64,000 nucleotides of DNA from Ruegeria halocynthiae (GTDB lineage: Bacteria > Pseudomonadota > Alphaproteobacteria > Rhodobacterales > Rhodobacteraceae), in assembly GCF_000743705.1 (NCBI RefSeq), contig NZ_JQEZ01000002.1, positions 227,250 to 291,249 on the forward strand, written 5' to 3'. Within the stretch, counting starts at the first letter, position 1. Each line of letters starts with the position of its first letter. Positions 1 through 8,685 of this stretch are shown here, piece by piece. Both the position numbers and the translations under genes were made by a program. The notes below the pieces were generated by a model. It ran no database searches. It was not told the DNA's origin and saw nothing but the letters and a program-made list of their open reading frames with translations.

Positions 1-1
1 G

Positions 2-187
2 GTCAACTGCCCGCATCTGTTGCTTTGGGGGTCTGAGGACAAGGCGCTGCTGCCGGAATCGACCGACGGGTTAGAGGCATTCGCGCCCGATCTGACGCGC
101 GTCGAAATTCCCAGCACCGATCACTGGCTGCATCACCAGCGGCCAAAGACCGTTGCGCAGGAAATCCTGAACTGGATGGCAACCTGA
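2..187 (+). CDS. alpha/beta hydrolase, C-terminal part only
   Basis: Only the last 61 codons are in the window; the gene begins upstream. The peptide carries LLLWGSEDKALLP, which matches the strand/turn bearing the catalytic Asp in alpha/beta hydrolases, and then STDHWLHHQRP, where the His is expected to be the catalytic base, followed by the short terminal helix AQEILNWM. This places it in the alpha/beta hydrolase superfamily; the substrate cannot be inferred from this fragment. It converges on the minus-strand AhpD-like gene with only 4 bases between the stops. Confidence 0.72.
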   Translation, partial: VNCPHLLLWGSEDKALLPESTDGLEAFAPDLTRVEIPSTDHWLHHQRPKTVAQEILNWMAT

Positions 188-191
188 TCCT

Positions 192-800
192 TTAACGGTG
201 GCCCCAATCTGCGGGGTCGTCAGAGTTGTTCGGGGACAGGCCCAGAATGTCTCCGTCTGTCGAACATCCCAACCCAAGAACCGTCCGGTTGGCATAGGAA
301 AAATACGCGCAGACCTGATTGATCTCAAGAATCTCGCCGTCATCCCACCCGGCCTCACGCAGGGTTTCGATATCTTTCTGGATCATATCTGCCGGAGTTT
401 CCGTCAACTTGCGCGCATAGCCCATCGCCACGATCTGTGCGGCGTCCAACGGGGCCGTTTCGGGCCTGCCCGCCTCAATCGCCGCGCGGATAGCAATGGC
501 CCGATCTGGATCCGCCAAAAGCCGTTGCAGCCCGCCAAAGTGATGTTCGACGCAATATCCGCATCGATTCAGCGAGCTGACCCAAACCCCCAGCACCTCA
601 AGAAACCACTTTGGAACCGTATTGGCGGAATGATGCAGGACGTTCTTATACAATACCATATGGCCTTCCATCGAATGTGGCCGCAGGGAATGCGCCATCA
701 TGATGTTGTCCACGTTATTGCCGGGGCCGGTGACCCGTTCGTAAAGCTTCTTCAGCTTCCCGGTGGCTTGTTCGAACGGCACGGTTTTGATCCAGCTCAT
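192..800 (-). CDS. AhpD-like / carboxymuconolactone-decarboxylase-fold peroxidase-related protein
   Basis: This 202-residue protein has the AhpD-type redox motif: SLNRCGYCVEHH around residue 79 gives CxxC followed by a His, the arrangement in which a Cys pair is activated by a neighbouring His. The all-helical sequence and length fit the uncharacterised peroxidase-related branch of the carboxymuconolactone decarboxylase superfamily. Such proteins are thought to reduce peroxides through the Cys pair, but many have no tested substrate. It is transcribed away from the methyltransferase at 987. The start ATG at 800 gives the usual family N-terminus (MSWIKTV). No operon partner is visible on its strand. 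Confidence 0.8.
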   Translation of the reverse strand: MSWIKTVPFEQATGKLKKLYERVTGPGNNVDNIMMAHSLRPHSMEGHMVLYKNVLHHSANTVPKWFLEVLGVWVSSLNRCGYCVEHHFGGLQRLLADPDRAIAIRAAIEAGRPETAPLDAAQIVAMGYARKLTETPADMIQKDIETLREAGWDDGEILEINQVCAYFSYANRTVLGLGCSTDGDILGLSPNNSDDPADWGHR

Positions 801-986
801 CTTTTCCCCGTCGATTGATTAGTATGAGTCGCCCCACCCTAGTTTCGATCCCCCCAACCTACGAGGTGAAACTGGCCCCTCCGGCACCAAAAACCCACCC
901 AGATCAGTGTCAGAAAAAACATTCAGGTCTTTGCGACCCTGCCCCATCTGGGTAAGCTCGGGCAATTCAAGGGAGGTACTCAACTT

Positions 987-1826
987 ATGGATAAAGCGGA
1001 AAAAATTGTCGCGGAATGGTATTCCAACCATCCGATTTCTGCACCGCACATTCTTACGAAACTGAAATCCAGTGGTCGCGAGTTGGAGGATGTTCAGCCG
1101 CAAGACCTCTATCCTTATGATCAGGATCATTACGACGGGTTGGACGCGAACGCCAGACTGGCTGAAAATACCGGGATGAAATCCGGCGACAGCGTGATCG
1201 ACGTCTGCGCTGGGCTGTGTGGGCCTGCGCGATGGTTTGCAGCCGAACGTGACGTGCAGGTAACCGGGGTCGATATCAGCCCCAATCGCGTCGAGGGGGC
1301 AAAGAAACTGAACACCCTTGTCGGGCTTCAGGATCAGGTCCATCCGGTTTTGGCAAGCGCAATGGATATCCCCTTCGAAGCAGACAACTTTGATGCGGCG
1401 GTCAGTCAGGAATCGTTTCTGCACATCCCCGACAAACCCAAGGCCCTGCGCGAGGTGTACCGCGTTCTACGCCCCGGCGGCCGCTTTTCCTTTACCGATT
1501 GGGTCATGCACACCCCCCTGCCCGATGACGAGTTCGAACAATACCGTCAACGCTTTGCCTGCCAATCCATGCTGAGCATACCGGAATACCAAACCCAGCT
1601 TGAAAAGGCCGGTTTTACGGTTATCTCGGCCGACGATGTCACGCAGGCCTGGGGTGATATTCTCGCCCGGCGGCTCAGGATGTATCAGGACCTGGATGCC
1701 GAGGCCGAGCGCGCGGGCAACCCCTCAAAAGGCGATGACTTTCTAAAAATGTACGCGAAATTTGTGGATGACGTTCAACAACGCCGGGTCGGTGGCGTCT
1801 GCTTAACTGCTGAAAAATCACATTAA
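987..1826 (+). CDS. class I SAM-dependent methyltransferase
   Basis: The protein has 279 residues. The SAM-binding fold is clear: motif I VIDVCAGLCGP at residues 70-80, the acidic end of strand 2 in GVDIS at 94-98, AMDIPFEADNFDAAV (motif II region), and LRPGGRFSFTDW (motif III region). The N-terminal LYPYDQDHYDGLDA segment is shared by small-molecule methyltransferases of the sarcosine/dimethylglycine or phosphoethanolamine type, so a small polar acceptor is plausible but not proven. A strong GGGAGG ribosome site lies at 971-976. It stands alone between the divergent AhpD-like gene and parE. Confidence 0.8.
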   Translation: MDKAEKIVAEWYSNHPISAPHILTKLKSSGRELEDVQPQDLYPYDQDHYDGLDANARLAENTGMKSGDSVIDVCAGLCGPARWFAAERDVQVTGVDISPNRVEGAKKLNTLVGLQDQVHPVLASAMDIPFEADNFDAAVSQESFLHIPDKPKALREVYRVLRPGGRFSFTDWVMHTPLPDDEFEQYRQRFACQSMLSIPEYQTQLEKAGFTVISADDVTQAWGDILARRLRMYQDLDAEAERAGNPSKGDDFLKMYAKFVDDVQQRRVGGVCLTAEKSH

Positions 1827-1966
1827 CCACCCTTGGGGCGCGGCAACGGAACGGCACCGTTGTCGCACTCAATGGCAGCCAAACGTCTACAACACCTCGC
1901 GCCCCTCTTTCCCCGGACCACATCACCTGCCATAATGGGTCAAACCCAAAAACAAGAGCAGCACCC

Positions 1967-3925
1967 ATGCCTGACGACCTGTTGACGCCCAGCGCCACCA
2001 CTGCCTATGACGCCTCCTCGATTGAGGTGCTTGAAGGGCTGGAACCCGTTCGCAAACGCCCCGGTATGTATATCGGCGGCACGGATGAACGTGCGCTGCA
2101 CCATATGGTCGCCGAAATCCTCGACAACTCGATGGATGAGGCGGTCGCGGGCCACGCCAACCGGATCGAGGTTGAACTGCACGCTGATTACGCGCTGACC
2201 GTGCGCGACAACGGGCGTGGCATCCCGGTCGACCCGCATCCGAAATTCCCCGACAAATCCGCGTTAGAGGTCATCTTGTGCACCCTGCACGCGGGCGGCA
2301 AATTCTCGGGCAAGGCTTATCAGACTTCGGGCGGCCTGCACGGCGTGGGTGCCTCCGTGGTCAACGCGCTGTCGGATTCCATGGTCGTGCAGGTGGCGCG
2401 GGACAAGACGCTGTTCGAACAACGTTTTTCACGCGGAACACCGCAAGGTCCGGTTGAAAAGATCGGCGCGGCACCCAACCGGCGCGGCACCACCGTCACC
2501 TTTCACGCCGATGCGGACATCTTCGGCCACCACAAATTCAAACCGGCGCGGCTGTTCAAATCCATCCGCTCCAAGGCGTACCTGTTCTCGGGCGTGGAAA
2601 TCCGCTGGAAATCGGCCATCAATGACGGTGAAACACCCACCGAGGCAACGTTCCATTTCCCCGGCGGCCTGTCCGATTACCTCAAGGAAACGATGAACGG
2701 CTCGTCCACCTATGCCGACCAGCCTTTTGCCGGCACCGTGGATTTTCAGGAAAAGTTCAACGCCCCCGGCAAGGTCGAATGGGCGATCAACTGGACGCCC
2801 TCACGCGATGGGTTCATCCAGTCCTACTGCAACACCGTGCCCACACCCGAAGGCGGCACCCATGTTGCGGGCTTTTGGGCTGCCGTCCTCAAGGGGATCA
2901 AAGCCTATGGTGAGTTGATCAACAACAAAAAGGCCGCGCAGATCACCCGCGACGACCTGATCACCGGCGGCTGCGCGCTGGTGTCGTGTTTTATCAGCGA
3001 ACCGGAATTTGTGGGTCAGACAAAGGACCGCCTTGCCACGGTCGAGGCCCAGCGCCTGGTCGAGAATTCGGTCCGCGACCATTTCGATAACTGGCTGGCC
3101 GCGGACACGAAATCCGCCGGTGCTATTCTGGACTTCCTGATCTTACGATCTGAGGAACGTCTGCGCCGACGGGCCGAGAAGGAAACACAACGCAAGTCCG
3201 CCACTAAGAAACTTCGTCTCCCCGGCAAGTTGGTGGACTGTAGTAGTTCAACACGCGACGGAACGGAATTATTCATTGTCGAGGGCGATTCAGCGGGCGG
3301 CTCGGCCAAAATGGGTCGTAACCGTAAAACACAGGCCCTTTTGCCCCTGCGCGGCAAGATCCTGAACGTGCTGGGCGCGGCCAGTTCGAAACTGGGCACC
3401 AACGCCGAGATCAACGATCTGACACAAGCGCTGGGCGTGGGCCTGGGCACCAAGTTCAACGTCGACGACCTGCGTTATGACAAGATCATCATCATGACCG
3501 ACGCGGATGTGGACGGGGCCCATATCGCCGCGCTGTTGATGACGTTCTTCTTTACCCAAATGCGGCCGATGATCGACGCGGGCCACCTGTACCTGGCCTG
3601 CCCGCCTCTCTACCGCCTGACCCAAGGCCCCAAGCGTGTCTATTGTCTGGACGAGGCCGAGCGCGACGAGTGGCTGGAGAAAGGTCTGGGCGGCAAGGGC
3701 AAGATCGACGTCTCGCGCTTCAAGGGTCTGGGTGAGATGGACGCCAAGGACCTGAAAGAGACCACGATGGACCCCGCGTCCCGGAAACTGATCCGCGTCA
3801 CCATCGACGAGGACGAACCCGGCGAGACCGGCGATCTGGTCGAACGCCTGATGGGGAAAAAGCCCGAACTGCGGTTCCAATACATTCAAGAGAACGCGCG
3901 GTTTGTGGAGGAGTTGGATGTTTGA
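1967..3925 (+). CDS. parE: DNA topoisomerase IV subunit B
   Basis: ParE is the ATPase subunit of topoisomerase IV, which unlinks daughter chromosomes. The 652-residue protein has the GHKL ATPase start (EVLEGLEPVRKRPGMYIG, then ILDNSMDEA), the transducer domain, and the TOPRIM domain with EGDSAGGSAKMGRNR and the metal-binding DADVDGAH near residue 510. The C-terminus ends with the ParE/GyrB tail FKGLGEMDAKDL. The length favours ParE over GyrB, which is about 800 residues in alphaproteobacteria because of an insertion in the TOPRIM region. No parC lies in the window. The ribosome site before the ATG is weak. Confidence 0.93.
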   Translation: MPDDLLTPSATTAYDASSIEVLEGLEPVRKRPGMYIGGTDERALHHMVAEILDNSMDEAVAGHANRIEVELHADYALTVRDNGRGIPVDPHPKFPDKSALEVILCTLHAGGKFSGKAYQTSGGLHGVGASVVNALSDSMVVQVARDKTLFEQRFSRGTPQGPVEKIGAAPNRRGTTVTFHADADIFGHHKFKPARLFKSIRSKAYLFSGVEIRWKSAINDGETPTEATFHFPGGLSDYLKETMNGSSTYADQPFAGTVDFQEKFNAPGKVEWAINWTPSRDGFIQSYCNTVPTPEGGTHVAGFWAAVLKGIKAYGELINNKKAAQITRDDLITGGCALVSCFISEPEFVGQTKDRLATVEAQRLVENSVRDHFDNWLAADTKSAGAILDFLILRSEERLRRRAEKETQRKSATKKLRLPGKLVDCSSSTRDGTELFIVEGDSAGGSAKMGRNRKTQALLPLRGKILNVLGAASSKLGTNAEINDLTQALGVGLGTKFNVDDLRYDKIIIMTDADVDGAHIAALLMTFFFTQMRPMIDAGHLYLACPPLYRLTQGPKRVYCLDEAERDEWLEKGLGGKGKIDVSRFKGLGEMDAKDLKETTMDPASRKLIRVTIDEDEPGETGDLVERLMGKKPELRFQYIQENARFVEELDV

Positions 3926-3999
3926 GGACCCTGCATTTCCCCTGCTTATCTGACTAAGGCAGGAAGCCCTCGAACTGAAACGTATTTGGAGGAATTACC

Positions 4000-4608
4000 A
4001 TGGGTAAACACCAATTGTTCGGTTCATTGGCTGCTGTTGCCGTATTCTGCGCGCCCTCAATCGCCTTGCCGTCAGACACTGAGGCCGATTTGGAAACCGC
4101 GCTGGAACAGGTATATTCAGGATCAAGATACGACATCGTCGAAGCATCTGTTGGCCAATGCGAGATACGGCTTTTCATCAAAGACAGCGATGCCTGCTCG
4201 GGCGGCGCAGCAATTCAATCCCATAGTTACTTTTACGACCTGAGGCATTTCCAGGCAGAGTTACTGGACGATTTTGCGAAGCTAGTGGATGGCACGTGGC
4301 GGTTTCGGGTGGAATTGACCCCAATCGGAGACTGGGCAACTCAGCTTGAAAACGTAAACGCAGATGGAATGAAGCGCCTCGAAGCTGCGCGTGCAAAGCA
4401 CGGGAAAGGCCGGACTGCCGTCATTGAGGCAAACAAGAGTTACGCGACCAGATATGATATCGCCAAGTTCAATTCTCTTGGATCGACCGGATACTGCCCG
4501 AGCACCGAGGTCATCGGCCCCACCGGTTGGCAAGTACAATTGCAAGGCAAAGACGTTGAAAAGCTTGCACGGTCATTCGAAACCATAGTGCAGTCCTGCA
4601 AGCCTTAG
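4000..4608 (+). CDS. hypothetical exported protein with conserved-looking cysteines
   Basis: I do not recognise the family. The 202-residue product begins with a hydrophobic segment (residues 8-23) ending SIALPSD, typical of a cleaved signal peptide, so it is probably periplasmic. Four cysteines remain after cleavage (GQCEI, DACSG, TGYCP, QSCKP), enough for two disulfides. A GGAGG at 3989-3993 with suitable spacing supports the ATG at 4000. Base composition is less GC-rich than its neighbours, which may indicate recent acquisition. It follows parE after 74 bases and has no evident functional partner. Confidence 0.7.
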   Translation: MGKHQLFGSLAAVAVFCAPSIALPSDTEADLETALEQVYSGSRYDIVEASVGQCEIRLFIKDSDACSGGAAIQSHSYFYDLRHFQAELLDDFAKLVDGTWRFRVELTPIGDWATQLENVNADGMKRLEAARAKHGKGRTAVIEANKSYATRYDIAKFNSLGSTGYCPSTEVIGPTGWQVQLQGKDVEKLARSFETIVQSCKP

Positions 4609-4864
4609 CCATGACGCCCCGAACGGAATCAAAATAGACGTTCACGCGTCGGGGCAACGCCCGCGTCTGATGTTGTCGGAATGCCGAACAGCCCGCGATG
4701 AACAATCCGTAGGCCGGGCTTCAGCCCGGCATCCCAAACACGCCCCTTGCCTAACCTCTTGATCCCGTTCACACTTACCCCCAATCCGTCATCCAAGAAC
4801 GACATTTGAGGCTCCGAGCGTCCAAGACCCATTTGAACAACCGATTTCTGAACGGGAGGACGAC
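4609..4864. other. intergenic region with two inverted repeats
   Basis: This 256-base gap holds GCCCCGA (4616-4622) pairing with TCGGGGC (4649-4655), which could be a weak terminator for the upstream gene but lacks a T tract. It also holds the perfect hairpin GCCGGGCTTCAGCCCGGC at 4713-4730. The latter, with its GTAG prefix, resembles the REP-like palindromes scattered between genes in this family. No coding region is evident. Confidence 0.5.
4713..4730. repeat. REP-like palindrome
   Basis: An 18-base perfect inverted repeat (8-bp arms around TC) lies in an intergenic gap. A single copy is seen here, so calling it a dispersed repeat is inference from similar elements in related genomes. Confidence 0.4.
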
Positions 4865-5146
4865 ATGAAAACACTAACCCTCGGGCTGGCTTTTGGCCTG
4901 CTGGCCACGCAAGGCCTGGCGCAGCAGACGCTCAGCACTGCATCGCCGATTCCGGACGGTGCCGAGACGCGGTTTTGCTATTACCAAGGCATGGCCTATT
5001 CGCTGGACGCTTTTGTGGTGATTTTCGGCGACAACACCGTGACCTCCACCGCCAGCACGCGCGAGGAACACCTGCTGCGCTGCATCAAAGGCGACGATGG
5101 CACCATGAGTTGGAAGCCACAAAGCAGCTTTCAGATCAGCCGCTAG
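4865..5146 (+). CDS. small hypothetical exported protein
   Basis: The 93-residue product has a textbook signal peptide, MKTLTLGLAFGLLATQGLAQQ, with cleavage expected after GLA-Q, leaving about 73 residues with two cysteines (FCYYQG and LLRCIKG) that could form a disulfide. GGGAGG at 4855-4860 supports the ATG. It is probably periplasmic. I know no family for it. The gene ends 18 bases before the stop of the convergent hydrolase. Confidence 0.68.
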   Translation: MKTLTLGLAFGLLATQGLAQQTLSTASPIPDGAETRFCYYQGMAYSLDAFVVIFGDNTVTSTASTREEHLLRCIKGDDGTMSWKPQSSFQISR

Positions 5147-5164
5147 GCTCAATGGCTGGGCGCA

Positions 5165-5935
5165 TTAGCCGACCCTGTCGTCCAGCCAGCCCGCGATCTG
5201 CCCGGCGGGGGTTTCCCAGCCGGGTTCCATGAACAGAAAATGCGCGTGGTCTTTTACGGGCAGAAAAGTCGCGCGGTCGCCGTACAGGTCAGCCAACGCA
5301 CGGCAGGTGTTGGGGTTCACTGCCCGATCCTCAGTCCCGGACACGATCAAAACCGGGCAGTCGACCCTGTCGATATCGACCTTCATCGCGTGGTGGTCGT
5401 CGAACATCCAAAAGAACATCTCGAACATCACCCGCCCGCTTTCCGGGCCAAGCCGGTCAAAGACCTCATGCTGCTGCGCCTCGGGCATTTTGTTTAGCGC
5501 AAAAGGGGCCATCAGGTCGAATTCCACCCGCATCGGCTGTTTCCAGAAGGCCCCGCCCTCCATCAACGCGCGCGGGATGGCGCGTTCGTCGTCGGTTTCG
5601 GGCAGCGTGCCCCACGCAGCGTTCGGGTTGATCAAAACGATTGCACTGGCCAGCCCGCGCGCTGCCACCTGCTGCGCCACTACACCGGCAATGGCGTGGC
5701 CAAGAACAACCGGCTTGCTGTCCAGGCCCTGCACAAAGTTGGCAATGTCGTTGGTGTAATCCAGAACGCTGGTGTCGGTCAGCCCGGGATCGGGATCGGC
5801 CTTGGGATCATTTCCATGATACCGCAGCGCAGGGGTGTGCACCGTCCAACCCCGATCACGAAGAAACCCGGCATACCTTTCCATACACCACGGCCCCGCG
5901 AATGCACCGTGGATCAGAACAATCTCTTTGGTCAT
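5165..5935 (-). CDS. alpha/beta hydrolase (last gene of the amine/TRAP run)
   Basis: A 256-residue alpha/beta hydrolase. It has the oxyanion-hole start IVLIHGAFAGPWCME, a LGHAIAG segment at the nucleophile-elbow position, SGTEDRAVNP for the acid and KDHAHFLF for the His. The elbow reads G-H-A rather than the usual G-x-S-x-G, so the normal Ser nucleophile is not seen there; the protein may be an atypical or non-hydrolytic member. I chose ATG 5935 over the in-frame start at 5974 because GGGAGGG sits immediately upstream of it. It is the distal gene of a co-directional run from about 15.7 kb and follows the alcohol dehydrogenase after 60 bases. Confidence 0.8.
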   Translation of the reverse strand: MTKEIVLIHGAFAGPWCMERYAGFLRDRGWTVHTPALRYHGNDPKADPDPGLTDTSVLDYTNDIANFVQGLDSKPVVLGHAIAGVVAQQVAARGLASAIVLINPNAAWGTLPETDDERAIPRALMEGGAFWKQPMRVEFDLMAPFALNKMPEAQQHEVFDRLGPESGRVMFEMFFWMFDDHHAMKVDIDRVDCPVLIVSGTEDRAVNPNTCRALADLYGDRATFLPVKDHAHFLFMEPGWETPAGQIAGWLDDRVG

Positions 5936-5995
5936 GAAGAACCCTCCCTCGCCCCGGGTCAGTATGAAAGGCAAGGGAGAGGTGCAGCAAGACCC

Positions 5996-7141
5996 TTATA
6001 GCGCGGTTTTGAACAGTGCGGTCAGGTTCTCTGTAGTCAGCTCAACCGGGTTGCCGCCGCAGGACGGATCAATGATCGCACCCTGCACCAGATCGGGGAT
6101 CGCGGCCTCGGTCACGCCCAGATCGGACAGTTTGCGCGGAATACTGAAGGAGTCATTGAAGTCCTGCACAAAGGCGCGGAAACCGTCAAAGCCGCCGTCA
6201 ATGCCCAGATAGGCAGCCGCCGACTGGAACCGGTCAGCGATAGCGGGTTCGTTGAAGTCCAGAACCGCAGGCATACAAACCGCATTGGTGGTGCCGTGAT
6301 GGGTGTTGAACACTGCTCCGACAGGGTGGCTCATGGCGTGGATCGCGCCCAGACCCTTCTGAAAGGCAGTGGCCCCCATGGCAGCGGCACTCATCATCTG
6401 GGCGCGGGCTTCGATGTCGGTGCCATCGGCATAGGCGCGCGGCAAGTATTCTTTGACCAAACGCATACCCTCGAGAGCCATACCCTGGCTCATCGGGTGA
6501 TAGTGCGGGCTCGAAAACGCCTCGACACAATGCGCAAAGGCATCCAGACCGGTGCCCGCCGTGATGAATTTGGGCATCCCCACGGTCAGCTCCGGATCGC
6601 AGATCACCACGCTCGGTAGCACCTTGGGGTGAAAGATGATCTTCTTGGCATGGGTCTCGGAGTTGGTGATGACGCTGGCACGACCGACCTCGGACCCGGT
6701 CCCGGCTGTGGTTGGCACCGCGATGATCGGGGCGATGGCATCGGCGTCCGCACGGGTCCACCAATCGCCGATATCCTCGAAATCCCAAACCGGGCGCGTC
6801 TGACCCGCCATAAAGGCCACCATCTTGCCCAGATCCAACCCCGAGCCGCCACCAAAGGCGATCACCCCGTCATGATCCCCCGCTTGATAGGCGGCAACAC
6901 CAGCTTCAAGGTTCTGTTCATTGGGGTTCGGGTCCACGTCGCTGAACAGACCACGTCCTAGCCCGGCGGCCTCCATGATATCCAGTGTCTCCAAGGTGAT
7001 CGGCAGATCGGCCAGCCCCTTGTCGGTCACCAGCAACGGTTTCTGCATCCCGGCTGCCGCACAGGCCTCGGGCAGTTCCCGGATGCGCCCGGCACCAAAT
7101 TTGATAGCGGTCGGATAGGACCAGTTTCCAACGAGTGTCAT
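5996..7141 (-). CDS. iron-containing alcohol dehydrogenase
   Basis: The 381-residue protein is a group III, iron-dependent alcohol dehydrogenase. The NAD-binding GGGSGLDLGK is present, and the metal ligands can be read as Asp and His in GLDAFAHCVEA, His in AIHAMSHPVGA and His in NTHHGTTNA. It should oxidise a primary alcohol to an aldehyde with NAD(P) in the cytoplasm. It lies 68 bases downstream of the aldehyde dehydrogenase and is followed by a hydrolase, so the two dehydrogenases probably act in sequence on one substrate. The best guess is a gamma-glutamylated amino alcohol produced by the upstream glutamine-synthetase-like enzyme. Confidence 0.9.
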   Translation of the reverse strand: MTLVGNWSYPTAIKFGAGRIRELPEACAAAGMQKPLLVTDKGLADLPITLETLDIMEAAGLGRGLFSDVDPNPNEQNLEAGVAAYQAGDHDGVIAFGGGSGLDLGKMVAFMAGQTRPVWDFEDIGDWWTRADADAIAPIIAVPTTAGTGSEVGRASVITNSETHAKKIIFHPKVLPSVVICDPELTVGMPKFITAGTGLDAFAHCVEAFSSPHYHPMSQGMALEGMRLVKEYLPRAYADGTDIEARAQMMSAAAMGATAFQKGLGAIHAMSHPVGAVFNTHHGTTNAVCMPAVLDFNEPAIADRFQSAAAYLGIDGGFDGFRAFVQDFNDSFSIPRKLSDLGVTEAAIPDLVQGAIIDPSCGGNPVELTTENLTALFKTAL

Positions 7142-7164
7142 GTCAGTATTCCTTTGTCTTTCAG

Positions 7165-7201
7165 GGCCTGCTCTGGCGAGGGGGTCAGTCCAGAGCAGGC
7201 C
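7165..7201 (-). other. 12-bp perfect inverted repeat between two dehydrogenase genes
   Basis: GGCCTGCTCTGG (7165-7176) and CCAGAGCAGGCC (7190-7201) form a perfect 12-bp stem around a 13-base loop in the 68-base gap between the aldehyde and alcohol dehydrogenase genes. In the direction of transcription it is not followed by a T tract, so it is more likely an mRNA processing or stabilising hairpin than a full terminator. Confidence 0.5.
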
Positions 7202-7209
7202 GTTCGTCC

Positions 7210-8598
7210 TTAGGCCGTGACCTTCTTAAGGTGATAGGATTTGGGACGTGTTAGGTTGTGATAGCCAATGACAGACAGACCGCCACCGCGCCCGGTGTTC
7301 TTGCACCCGGTCCAGCACAGTCCGGGGTCCAGATAATCGGCCCGGTTCATAAACACGGTGCCGGTCTCGATGGCATCACCCACCCGCGCCGCACGATCCA
7401 CATCGCGGGTCCAAAGGCTGGCCGTCAGGCCGAACTCACTGTCATTCATTAACGCGATGGCTTCTTCGTCCGAAGAGACCTTCATGATGCCCACCACGGG
7501 GCCAAAGCTTTCATCCCGCATCACCCGCATGTCATGGGTGACATCGGTCAGAATCTGCGGGGTCAGATAAGCGCCACCATCGTCTTCGGGGAACGGGTCG
7601 ATATGGGCCACGGCCCCGGCTGCCACCGCCTCGGCAATCTGCGCGCGCACCTCATCGGCAAAGCGCACGTTCGCCATCGGGCCCAGGGTGGTCTCCGCCT
7701 CCAGCGGATTGCCCAGCTTGTACCCCTTCACGATCTCAACCGCCTTTGTGACGAAATCATTATAAAGGCTCTCGTGCACATAGATCCGCTCGATCCCGCA
7801 ACAGCACTGGCCCGCGTTAAACATCGCCCCATCAATCAGCGTATCGACCGCCGCATCCAGATCGGCATCCTCCATGACATAGCCCGGGTCCTTGCCGCCC
7901 AGCTCGGTGCCCACTCCGGTAAAGGTGCCAGCCGCCGCGCGCTCCATCGCCTGCCCACCCCCGACCGAGCCGGTGAAGTTCACGAAATCAAACGCATTGC
8001 CCGCGATCAGGTCATTGGTCACGTCATGGCTTAGAAACACGTTCTGGAACACGTCCTCGGGCACGCCCGCAGAGTGAAAAGCCTGCGCCATCCGCTCACC
8101 CACCAGCAACGTCTGCGTTGCGTGCTTCAGCATCACCACGTTGCCCGCAATCAACGCCGGGGCCACCGTATTGATCGCCGTCATATAGGGATAGTTCCAG
8201 GGGGCCACCACAAACACCACTCCATGCGGATTGCGTTTGATGTACCGTCTAAAGGTCTCATCCTCGCCCACCGCAATATCGGCCAGCGACGCCTCAGCAA
8301 TCTCGGCCATGTGGCTGGCGCGCTCGTGAAAGCCGCCAAATTCACCGCCATACCGCACCGGCCGACCCATCATATGCGCCAGTTCCGGCACGATTTCATC
8401 ATTCATCGCGCCAACAGCGGCCACGCCCGCCATCACAAGATCAATCCGGTCCTGCAGCGGCCGCGCCGCCCAGTCGGACTGCGCCGCCCGCGCTCGCGCT
8501 GCAACCTCAAACGCCATGTCCCGCGACAGCACCTCGCGCTCGGCAAACACCGACCCATCAATCGGTGAGATGCATTTCAACATCTGCCCCATGTCCAC
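7210..8598 (-). CDS. NAD(P)-dependent aldehyde dehydrogenase
   Basis: The 462-residue protein is a standard aldehyde dehydrogenase that oxidises an aldehyde to a carboxylate. The coenzyme site VVAPWNYPYM, the FTGSVGGG turn, the general base in GTELGGKDPGYV and the catalytic Cys in FNAGQCCCGIERI are all visible, and the C-terminal PFGPVV-type segment appears as ESFGPVVGIM. It sits between a glutamine-synthetase-like gene and an alcohol dehydrogenase. In known gamma-glutamylation routes (the Puu putrescine pathway, for example), this position is the gamma-glutamyl-aldehyde dehydrogenase. The actual substrate is inferred only. Confidence 0.9.
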   Translation of the reverse strand: MDMGQMLKCISPIDGSVFAEREVLSRDMAFEVAARARAAQSDWAARPLQDRIDLVMAGVAAVGAMNDEIVPELAHMMGRPVRYGGEFGGFHERASHMAEIAEASLADIAVGEDETFRRYIKRNPHGVVFVVAPWNYPYMTAINTVAPALIAGNVVMLKHATQTLLVGERMAQAFHSAGVPEDVFQNVFLSHDVTNDLIAGNAFDFVNFTGSVGGGQAMERAAAGTFTGVGTELGGKDPGYVMEDADLDAAVDTLIDGAMFNAGQCCCGIERIYVHESLYNDFVTKAVEIVKGYKLGNPLEAETTLGPMANVRFADEVRAQIAEAVAAGAVAHIDPFPEDDGGAYLTPQILTDVTHDMRVMRDESFGPVVGIMKVSSDEEAIALMNDSEFGLTASLWTRDVDRAARVGDAIETGTVFMNRADYLDPGLCWTGCKNTGRGGGLSVIGYHNLTRPKSYHLKKVTA

Positions 8599-8650
8599 TC
8601 CATTTCCGAAAGAAGCAGGTCCTCTGCTTCATCTGGCCAAAAATATCCCG

Positions 8651-8680
8651 GGGAGCGCGAGGGGCTGGCCCCTCGCTCCC
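8651..8680 (-). repeat. long GC-rich hairpin, REP/terminator-like
   Basis: GGGAG and CGAGGGGC pair with GCCCCTCG and CTCCC around a TG loop, with a 2-base bulge. Read on the minus strand it is followed by CCGGGATATTTTTGG, a tail that I associate with intergenic elements in Rhodobacteraceae. It lies between the glutamine-synthetase-like gene and the aldehyde dehydrogenase and could act as a partial terminator within the run. Confidence 0.5.
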
Positions 8681-8685
8681 ACCCT

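Noticed and set aside
198..1424. Two open frames (198-818 plus, 819-1424 minus) opposite the AhpD-like and methyltransferase genes
   Set aside because: Both are shadows; the genes on the opposite strands have clear motifs and ribosome sites.
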